From Filosporella fistucella (lineage: Eukaryota; Ascomycota; Leotiomycetes; Helotiales), in contig JAQJZZ010000017.1 in the NCBI GenBank assembly GCA_030077755.1, positions 1,922,001 to 1,986,000 on the forward strand: a stretch of 64,000 nt of DNA. The letters run 5' to 3'. Below, one piece after another: positions 55,483 through 64,000 of this stretch; position 1 is the first letter of the stretch, and each line of letters begins with the position of its first letter. The notes beneath the pieces are model-generated. The model searched no databases. It saw nothing but the letters and a program-made list of their open reading frames with translations, and had not been told where the DNA came from. Position numbers and translations under genes: made by a program.

Positions 55483-58087
55483 CTAGTCGTCGTCCATTCC
55501 ATCTATATCAATTGCGTCGGGATTAGCGGCGACGATTGTGGCCGCTTCTTTGATATTCCCCGCTTGAGGGCCTGTGCTTGCGGCAACAAACCCAACTGGT
55601 GCTCGAGCCTCACGTTCCAGAGCTGCCATAGCATCGGCTCGTTCCTCGTCTGTTTCGCCTTCCGGTTGTGCTTGGCTACGAGCCAGTGCCTGAGAGGCAA
55701 TAAAGTTGACATCCGTATTGTATTGTGCCTGGACACTTCTCTTGATGCGAAGCATCTCCTTGAATGTATCTTCGTTTCCATGCTGTACCTCGAATGCTTC
55801 CCATTTCTGCCAGAAGGAAGGACTAGTACGAGGATCGCAGAACTGGGAGGCATGGCCGTAGATTGCTCTAGCACGATCAATTTCACCGAGACGCTTCTCC
55901 ATATCAGCAAACTTCAGACACATGTCTCTGGCATCCTTGTCAGGTAATGCCGCAATGGCACGCTCATAAATTGGTCTCGTTGACGGTAGTCCGAAGTTGG
56001 ATGCGGACTTTGTGATGTAAAAGTTAAACATATCCGCTCTATCTTCATCGGAGACTGCTCTGGTCGCTCTTTCATAGATTCGCATGGCATGTCTGGCGAG
56101 GCCACGTTCTTCTTCGAGATTTCCATACATCAAGTACAGCACTTTAGCAAACTTGGGTGGACATCCCTCGACAGCCTGCTCGAATAGATCCCTAAGTCTC
56201 TCAATCCCAATTTTGCGGTCCACAGCCTTGGTAAGATACAAGTTCCATATCTCGAATGCAACAGGATAGCTGAATAAATCCAGGCCTCTTTCATAAATCT
56301 TGAAGCACTCCTCGAAGTACTTGTTCTCTTCCAGTAGATTGGCATAGTTGACAACGGTTTGTGGCGTCGCAATTCGAAGCTCGAAAATTCGTTCGTAGAC
56401 CTTCCTGGTCTCCTCTAGAGTACTGACACTCTCCACGAGATCAACATAGAAACTCCATAATTTCCAGCTCTTGTGAACTCGCTGTTGCGGTGATAAAGTC
56501 TCGTCGAAATAGTCGACAGTGGATCGTTTGGGTGCTTGAACAGCTTTGGCCATGATTTTGACAGCTTCCTCAAAATTATCATTCCTCAATTCCATCTCTG
56601 CCCATTCAATCCACATATCAGCCAGCTCTGCGGTTGACTTAAAGGGTACTTTCACCGCTTTCTCCATGATAACCCTTGCATTGCGGAGATCCCCGCCTTT
56701 TTCGTAGAATTTGGCATAATTAGCCCATAAATCGTGAAATCGGCCCACTGCCTTCTTTGGTTGCACAGCAGCAATTGCATCAGTGTAAGTCTGCACCACT
56801 TCTTGCTTATTGTCACCCCACAACCCGATTCTGACGTTCCACTCGGAAACATTGTTAGGGTTTTGACGCAGTAACACATCATTGATCAAGAAAGGTCTTC
56901 TGTCCATCAACTGCTCGAATCGCATCATCCGGATATCCAAGTCGAAATCAGCATTCTCGTCCACAATGCCTTTCTCGGATCGTGCTGCAGCTTCCTCCAT
57001 TAAAGCACCAGTGATTGCTTCCTCAAATTCGACGTACGAGTCGAAGATCAGGGTGAAATCTCTGACGGTCATAACAGTTGTGATACCCTCCTCAAAGATA
57101 TCTCGTGCTCTCTCAAAGCTGCCCCGTGTGATCCAGTATGTTGCCAATCCAGACCACAATTTCCCTCTCTGATCTGCGAATCGATCGATGCCACTTCTGA
57201 TGATTTTCTCGACGTCGATACCAAGTTCATCGCTCGTATCAATTTCTTTCGCATGTTCCACAAGGAGATCAACCATTTCACTCCATAATTGGTAATGACC
57301 TTTGCCGTTCTTGCTTCGGAATTTCGGGTTGTTCAGGATATCCATGTATTTCTTGACAGCTTCTGTGTAATGCTTCATCTCAACTAGAAGCTCCACAAAA
57401 TCTTCAATGTCCTCTGGGTGGATCTGAATGTATCGTCGCCAAATAGCAACGGCTGTTTGGCCCGAGGCAGAGTTTGCAAATGGTCTGTAGAGAGCCCAAA
57501 TGCGATTGTGTTGAGTAATTGGTAAAGCTCGAAGCGCCCGATCGAAGGTCCGCCGTGTCAGAGTGACAAGAGGTTGGAGTAACAAGAATGACAAGTACAT
57601 TTCCCATATCCGCGGCATTTTGTTCAAAAGAATCAGAGCTCGTTCGAAAAGAGCATTGACTTTATTATACTCGGACGCAAAGATGGCCGGATTTAGCTTT
57701 CCGAGATGTTTCGTTCGGAGAGTCAAATACTAGATACAGTCAGCTGCAATTCGAGAAACTCTAGAAGCTGAGTTCGCACCATTTTCCAAAGCTTGAATGA
57801 TCGCGGAAGCTGTCTGCAGGCTCGCTCCAAAACGAAAGCTTGCTCCTGAAGATTTCCATGTAGAAACTTGAACTCGATATACGCCAGCCATGGTTTCGTA
57901 CTTCCCGGATCTCGCAGGATATCTTGCTCGTAGATTGTGTCTTCCTCGGACTAAGTTATTGTCAGCGCAAAGAGCTCGAAAATGGGTTGTTTGCTCATAC
58001 AATCAAATAAAGGTCTGCATTTCCTCGGGAGAGCTTCGACTTCGAGATGGTCGCAGCGGCCATTGTGGGCAAAAGCTCACCAGGCAT
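55483..58087 (-). CDS. SYF1: Pre-mRNA-splicing factor Syf1 (XAB2 homologue), HAT-repeat protein
   Basis: Exons 58001-58087, 57780-57950 and 55483-57729; two 50-bp introns; 834 aa, the usual Syf1 length. The first exon gives MPGELLPTMAAATISKSKLS, then RGNADLYLI (Met9 is an alternative start). The junction SEEDTIYEQDILRDPGS and then KPWLAYIEFKFL are hallmark Syf1 sequence. The large exon is almost wholly HAT repeats (for example RIWEMYLSFLLLQPLVTLTR, AVAIWRRYIQIHPEDIEDFV and KVYERIFELRIATPQTVVNY). It ends in an acidic tail AIDIDGMDDD. Syf1 is a scaffold of the NineTeen/Prp19-associated complex in activated spliceosomes. Confidence 0.96.
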
Positions 58088-60025
58088 TCTCTGCCTGCTC
58101 TGAGAATCTGCGGCAAGCTGCGAAGAAACGAAATGAGCCAGTCGTTAGAAATGAACGGCAACGTCGCGTCTTTAAAGTCGCGGACGAGTTTTAGAGATGG
58201 AAATTAGTGAGATGTTGTGGCCTTAGCTTGGGGGCACTTGCTGTCATCGCAAGGCTGCTACGCTAACCTGACGCGCTAGTCGAGCTTCTTCAAAATTTCT
58301 GAGAATACAAATTCCCACAACGAACATCATCAATCAACACTCTTTTATTCCATCCACAAACACATTGTCCCTCGTGGATCGATGTTACAATGGACTATAT
58401 TCTAGGTCAATGTGCCATTGCTATACAGAATCACACTATGGACTAAAATGATCTCTGGTAAGTTTGAAATACAAACCTTTCCCCTCCTGCTCATGATGAT
58501 ATCCTACACACAAGTTCTTAGGTGATCACCTGAGCCATTGAACAACATGCATCACCATCTGAAGCACTCCAAATAACTATCAGTTTTGCTATTCCTCTGT
58601 TGTTGCAATTGCTAATTGAAAGTCAGACAGGTATAATCTGCCAACCTTTCTTTCCTTCCCTACAGCCTTACAGGCTCCAGACAGAATCATACTACTTATG
58701 AGCTCATATCTGGTCAGTGCTTTCTATCTACTCGATGCAACCTTCCACCTGATTTTATGATGAGAAAAATTAATCAGTTCTGCTTCTGAACTCCTTGATG
58801 ACAACCCCAAATACCAAAAACTTTCTGATATCAAATTATCCATTCTCAACATGTTGTATTTTTCCTGCAGAGTCAAATAGCTAACATTATGGATCCAGAT
58901 TAGTGTCAGATACAATCTCCAAAGTCGACATCTTGCCCAGCCATTAATAGGTACGATTCACCTACCACTTCACATGTCCATCTGCCCTGATGACAACAGC
59001 TTATCCATTCAATGAGTATGCATGTCAGCCGAGCTCCTCTCCCGCACCGGACTGGTCTTTTGATCGGGATGATAGGTTGTGGAGATGTGAGCTTCAGTGC
59101 TTCAGGGTTTTGCATTGCGTCTTGTAGTGTCGAACCCTGTTGCCGGCTGAGATGCCTGAGTAAACTGGCTTTTCTGAGCACACCTTATTTTCTCAATCAA
59201 TCGAAGTTCTGTCCTTGACCAACACTGACAGCTTCTTAGGAACTCGTCCGTGTCATGTGCAGAGCGATTGGATACTTGATTCACGGAATGGGTGGTTGCC
59301 GTAATAGAAACTTAATAGGTTCCGACTAATATTAGAACAAGTAAACACATTACTCCATGTCACCCATCTCTGTGCTTTGCTTGTTTCGTCCTTTCTCACC
59401 CAAAGTCATGCTTGTGCTTGCTCCCGGACTTTGATACCATTCTTTCACCGAATCAAAATGGGCCCGACCCATAAAATACATCTAATACTTATCGGTTGCT
59501 GTCTGCCATACAATCAAATGTATCACACATCGACTATCACTTGCTTCACGATTGACTCGATATAACTTGTACTGTACTGATATCCTTGTAATATACACAT
59601 ACGAACTTATCCGAATTGAATTACCGAAGACGAAGTCATGATGATGTGCAGCTGAAGATCACGGGCAGTAGATTGTCGAATTCGCCGGCGCCTGTTTCAG
59701 GTTAAGGCCTCCTTAAGCGACTTGTCCGCCTCCTGAAATAATTCTGGCCCGTACTTGGTTTTATTGTACTGTACCGATCTAATGCTAGATCCAATTCAAT
59801 GTTCAATCGCGATCTCGAATATTCAATGCGAATGAGGTTTCTGTGATAATACTGAAGCTCAAAGTCGTCATACGATAAGCACCTCGTACTTATCCTGGTC
59901 CGGAAATAGAGATTGGGCGGCAGCCCAGGGTTGAACACGAGAGTCAGCTTGGATCGCCAAACTGGAAATTTGTACTCTTCGACAATTCACGCCCTTAATT
60001 TTCCTCCTTAGTCACTCCTTTGAAG
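58088..60025. other. 1.9-kb divergent region between SYF1 and ANP1
   Basis: Unusually long for two housekeeping genes placed head to head. Only short frames with no features are found; no repeat or RNA recognised. It could hold a long ANP1 leader or a non-coding transcript, which cannot be seen from sequence. Confidence 0.4.
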
Positions 60026-61742
60026 ATGCTTCCCCGGCATCATGCGAGCAATGGATATCCAAGGCAGAAAAATGACAAGGAGACCTACTCGATATCTCCT
60101 CACAGGTGCGGCGACCGCATTCCCTGGTCGCTATGTCAATGTACTCCTGAAATAACTACTGACACCTTTTCATCCGCAGATTCCAGCCTAGGACGACGCC
60201 CGCAGCCCTCCGTCGCAGAAGACAACTCCTAGTTCGATTAACGATCTTCATAATATTTTCTCTATTCTTCCTATTCATCTGGCCCGGCGCCTCCATATTT
60301 CCAGTACTTTCATTGGGCTTTTTCTCCTCAGGAGAGGATTTCCAGCTGGAGACAGTACGATATTATGATCTTTCAAATGTTCAGGGGACGGCGAGGGGAT
60401 GGGAGAGAGAGGAGCGGATTCTTTTATGTGCCCCTTTACGAGATGCTGAATCGCATTTGCGGATGTTCTTCGGCCATCTTCGCAACTTTACATACCCTCA
60501 CCACTTAATAGATTTGGCCTTCCTTGTATCCGACTCCAAAGATCGAACACTCCCTCTACTTTCCGAACTACTGGAGGAACTCCAAGCAGACGAGGACCCA
60601 AAACAGCCGTATGGAGAGATCTCAATTATCGAGAAGGATTTTGGTCAGAAAGTCAATCAAGATGTTGAGAGTCGTCACGGATTTGCGGCGCAAGCAAGCA
60701 GAAGAAAATTGATGGCACAAGCTAGAAATTGGTTGTTGAGCGCAGCTCTCCGACCATACCACAGTTGGGTGTACTGGAGAGATGTGGATGTTGAAACTGC
60801 TCCATTTACTATTCTCGAGGATCTCATGCGACACAATAAAGATGTCATTGTACCCAGTATGTTCTCTAATGTTGGCAGGTTTGACAGAATGCTAATATTT
60901 CACAGACGTTTGGCGACCACTTCCAGATTGGCTTGGAGGCGAACAGCCCTACGATTTGAATTCATGGCAAGAGTCCGAAACAGCATTGGCATTGGCAGAT
61001 ACATTAGACGAGGACGCCGTCATTGTCGAAGGTTATGCGGAGTATGCTACTTGGCGACCACATTTGGCATACCTTCGAGATCCCTATGGTGACCCAGATA
61101 TGGAAATGGACATTGATGGTGTAGGCGGTGTCAGTATTCTGGCAAAGGCTAAGGTCTTCAGATCAGGAGTGCATTTCCCTGCATTCAGTTTTGAGAAGCA
61201 TGCAGAGACGGAAGGTTTTGGCAAGGTTTGTGCATTTAGGAGTTCTGAAGGATCCATCTAACTTTTCGCAGATGGCAAAACGCATGCAATTTTCTGTGGT
61301 TGGATTGCCTCACTACACAATCTGGCATTTGTACGAACCAAGTGTTGATGATATTCGGCATATGGAGGTTCGTATTCTAATCTATTCTGGGATCATTCAT
61401 TAACCGAATTAGGAAATGGAGAAAGAGCGCATAGCTCATGAACAAGAAGAAAAAGATCGCGCCGAGCGAATGAAAAAGATCAAAGATCAATTCGCTGATC
61501 CAAACAGCCAATGGGAGAAAGACAAAAACGATATCCAGGCTGAAGCTATGAAGGAGAAAGCTAAGGAGAAAGAGCAAGCAGCTGCAGAGGCCAAAAAGCC
61601 TGAAACTGAGACTGTGAAAGAGCCAAATACAGAAGCGAAAGGGGAAGCAAAGGTGGAGGCGAAGTCAGAGACTAAACTAGAGGTCAAGTCAGATGGGAAG
61701 GATTCGAAACCTGACTCAGGTGCCCAAGGCAAGGTCCAGTAA
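60026..61742 (+). CDS. ANP1: Golgi mannan polymerase II subunit Anp1 (Anp1/Mnn9/Van1 family)
   Basis: Exons 60026-60105, 60180-60856, 60906-61225, 61272-61367 and 61413-61742; 500 aa. A short cytosolic N-terminus precedes a signal anchor (LLVRLTIFIIFSLFFLFIWP). The catalytic region shows ILLCAPLRDAESHLRMFFGH, RNFTYPHHLIDLAFLVSDS and the DXD-type motif YWRDVDVETAPFTILED. Across an intron follow DVIVPNVWRPLPDW and VGGVSILAKAKVFRSGVHFP, then MAKRMQFSVVGLPHYTIWHL. The C-terminus is a Lys/Glu/Ala-rich charged tail (110 aa) typical of filamentous-fungal Anp1. Role: alpha-1,6-mannose backbone extension of N-glycans in the cis-Golgi. Confidence 0.95.
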
Positions 61743-62451
61743 ACCATTTCTCAGGTGAGATGCGGGCACTCTTGTGATGCAAAGATCCATCACTGACAAT
61801 GATAGACATAAATTGAGTTTGGAGGGGACTTGGCATAATCAAACTGCGTTGGCAGTCTGAAGGTGGCCTAGAGAAGGGGTACACGTTGTTATCTGTAGGA
61901 TTACACCTTTGCAGCAATTTGACCATGCCGTAGACATGATAGCATAAGCGCGGCTTCGGAATTGCATACGCTGCAGATCTCATGACAGGTCTCAGCATTC
62001 TTGTTATAAATTGGAGTGCTTGTCAGTCAAGCTAACTCCCCATACGTAATTTGGGATGGAGTTTTGTAAAAGTACGATAGATGGCGGGAATGAAACTTTG
62101 ACGACGATTAAGTTTACACGTGCTATGCTAAATGCACTTCACTGTTCTCATATTACTCCTGAAATTCTCCCTAGAACCATCCTGAACACTAGACATCTAA
62201 AGCAGCACCACATAGGTAAGATTCCACTTAGGTCACGTGCACCTCCTCGGCGAGGCTCAAGTTCAATCTGTCCGATGGACGATTACGGTAGACGACAGAA
62301 AGTTTAGACTTGTGCCACCGCAAGGTACATTTTCATAGCACGACAATATTGGTAGCTCTTCATATGTACCAATTCTGTGTCAAGCAGAAAACGATATCTT
62401 AATTCATAATTTCGAGCTTCGCATCCATGCTGCGACTGTCCCCGATCCACT
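61743..62451. other. Intergenic between ANP1 and GEA-type gene
   Basis: 3' flank of ANP1 and promoter of the Arf exchange-factor gene. A CACGTG core lies within GGTCACGTGCACC near 62231. Short frames only. Confidence 0.4.
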
Positions 62452-64000
62452 ATGAGCAATGATGCCCCAAGTGTGAACTCGCCAGTATCTGGACAGATAA
62501 TAGAATCAGCGGCGTCTTCAATACGTGATTCCGAGTCCGCCTTGACTCTAGACAAAAGCAGAAACTATACAGCAGCTCTGCGACCAAACGGTGCCGCGAT
62601 GTATCCAAGAAGACCAACCATCTCAGTGGCTGTCGACCCTGTCGCTCTCATCACTACAGAATGTATTACAGTCACATCTGCCATGCGCAAGCATGCTCGA
62701 TGGGCACATTCTTCAGTATCTGCGATTCTAGGAGGAGGATCAAGTCCAATGAACTCAAATTTGTCAACATCTAGACCAAGTACTCCTAGAGACGACCTTA
62801 AGACACGAAAGGGGCACAAGAATAGACCCTCTTCAGGACTTGGAGAAGATGATGGAGGACTGGCAAATAGATGGGGGCTAAGGGGAAAGAAGGGGAAGAG
62901 CATGCAGGATAATCCGTTAATGGCTGGATTTGGCAGACTGAGGCGCGAATTGACAGGCTGCAAAGGTACTACAGCTCTTCTTTTGCATGAATACAGACTA
63001 AATGTTGCAGATATTCATAAATTTGATACACCCTCCCTGCTACATCCTTTTCTCCAGGTCATACAAGCCTCTGCGACTTCCGCCCCAATTACCTCCCTGG
63101 CTCTCGTTGCTATCACGAAATTCTTCTCCTACAACCTTATAAGCCCAGAATCACCACGGCTTGCCCTTGCTATGCAGTCTCTATCTGCTGCTATAACACA
63201 TTGTCGGTTCGAAGCTAGTGATTCTGCTGCTGACGAGATTGTCTTACTCCGGATATTGAAACTCATGGAGGGAATGCTTTCTGGACCTGGTGGAGATCTT
63301 CTAAGTGACGAAAGTGTATGTGAGATGATGGAGACAGGCCTAAGCATGTGCTGTCAGTCAAGGTTATCGGAATTATTACGACGGTCTGCAGAAATCTCTA
63401 TGGTCAAGATGACCCAAGTCATTTTCGAGCGTCTGAAGCATCTAGAAATTGAGGCTGGAGACGACTTAGAAGCTCTGGATGAGAAGACAAAAGAAGATAT
63501 GGATACTGTCAAGATGGATCCATCAGCAAACAACAACGATGCTATAAAATCGTCCCTGGCGGCTCCTCCTACTGAGGCACGACCATCTGCAAGTTTCGAC
63601 AAATCGAGGAATGGGCCCTTGACATCATCCTCCATGGATGCTGGCTCTGAAATAGGAATCGCACCCGCTTCTGAATCATCCGACGAGGCTCCCATAAAGC
63701 CTTACTCCTTGCCCTCTATCCGAGAGCTTTTCCGAGTACTTGTGGATTTATTAGATCCCCATGACCGTCAACATGCAGATGCGATGAGAGTAATGGCTCT
63801 GCGTATAATTGATGTAGCTCTCGAAGTTGCAGGACCATCAATAGGCAAGCATCCAACGCTCGCAACCCTAGCGGAAGACACCCTTTGCCGATACTTGTTT
63901 CAGCTCGTCCGATCTGATAATATGGCAATTCTTCACGAATCACTCATTGTGGCTGGTACATTATTAGCGACTTGCCGAGGCGTTTTGAAGTTACAACAAG
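62452..64000 (+). CDS. GEA2: Gea1/2-type (GBF1) Arf guanine-nucleotide exchange factor, N-terminal part
   Basis: Exons 62452-62965 and 63011 to beyond the window; intron 45 bp (GTACTA…GCAG). 501 codons are visible. The start is MSNDAPSVNSPVSGQ. The conserved DCB domain follows: VAVDPVALITTECITVTSAM, RKHARWAHSSVSAILGGGS, then KDIHKFDTPSLLHPFLQVIQ and APITSLALVAITKFFSYNLI. Next come MQSLSAAITHCRFEASDSAA, LRILKLMEGMLSGPGGDLLS and the HUS-side RELFRVLVDLLDPHDRQHAD. The Sec7 domain must lie to the right. Family role: activates Arf1 at the early Golgi for COPI vesicle formation. Ser-rich inserts occur between the blocks. GEA1 versus GEA2 cannot be separated. Confidence 0.92.
   Translation, partial: MSNDAPSVNSPVSGQIIESAASSIRDSESALTLDKSRNYTAALRPNGAAMYPRRPTISVAVDPVALITTECITVTSAMRKHARWAHSSVSAILGGGSSPMNSNLSTSRPSTPRDDLKTRKGHKNRPSSGLGEDDGGLANRWGLRGKKGKSMQDNPLMAGFGRLRRELTGCKGTTALLLHEYRLNVADIHKFDTPSLLHPFLQVIQASATSAPITSLALVAITKFFSYNLISPESPRLALAMQSLSAAITHCRFEASDSAADEIVLLRILKLMEGMLSGPGGDLLSDESVCEMMETGLSMCCQSRLSELLRRSAEISMVKMTQVIFERLKHLEIEAGDDLEALDEKTKEDMDTVKMDPSANNNDAIKSSLAAPPTEARPSASFDKSRNGPLTSSSMDAGSEIGIAPASESSDEAPIKPYSLPSIRELFRVLVDLLDPHDRQHADAMRVMALRIIDVALEVAGPSIGKHPTLATLAEDTLCRYLFQLVRSDNMAILHESLIVAGTLLATCRGVLKLQQ

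Noticed and set aside
28636..61742. Idea that RNA-processing genes (SEN34, MTR3, U2B'', SYF1) form a functional cluster
   Set aside because: They lie on different strands with unrelated genes between them; core genes of this type are common and the grouping is likely chance.

Overview
The window is nuclear DNA of a filamentous ascomycete. Genes are dense and often split by short introns, mostly 45-120 bp, with GTA/GTG-type donors and TAG/CAG acceptors. There are no operons, and the families (Zn2Cys6 factor, STAND N-terminal domain, Anp1/Mnn9 mannosyltransferase, Asi-type RING protein, LysM protein) are typical of Pezizomycotina. The protein style fits Leotiomycetes (Helotiales), but that placement is inference. 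I saw no rRNA, tRNA or CRISPR array.

Left part (1-28 kb) is accessory in character. It holds the end of a beta-lactamase-like protein, a secreted protein of unknown function, two divergently transcribed enoyl-CoA hydratase paralogues, a small hypothetical gene, a 459-bp MITE with TA target duplication, a decayed MYND gene, a six-LysM protein with a lysozyme-like C-terminus, two C2H2-like zinc-finger proteins, a short-chain dehydrogenase divergent from a Zn2Cys6 regulator, a BTB protein, a relic that resembles a HeLo-type domain, a 3'-5' exonuclease and an intact MYND protein. Long gene-poor stretches and AT-rich islands lie between them.

Middle part (28-47.5 kb) is mostly housekeeping: an Asi-like membrane RING protein, tRNA-splicing endonuclease subunit Sen34, apyrase Ynd1, a Hikeshi/Opi10 protein, a Myb-like small protein, exosome subunit Mtr3, V-ATPase subunit D (Vma8, with two microexons) and a two-RRM U2B''/U1A protein. 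A 2.1-kb AT-rich gap with degenerate repeats interrupts this block.

Right part (47.5-64 kb) opens with a decayed STAND-type gene. It then has a Ser/Pro-rich protein that begins with half of a zinc-cluster motif, a 2.5-kb gap holding the second copy of a short dispersed repeat, a small conserved protein, the spliceosome factor Syf1, the Golgi mannosyltransferase Anp1, and the 5' end of a Gea1/2 (GBF1-type) Arf exchange factor running off the window. Many genes serve RNA processing (Sen34, Mtr3, U2B'', Syf1) or the secretory pathway (Ynd1, Anp1, Gea, Vma8). I take this as coincidence of core gene content, not a cluster. Exon structures were worked out by eye from reading frame, splice consensus and protein-family continuity.
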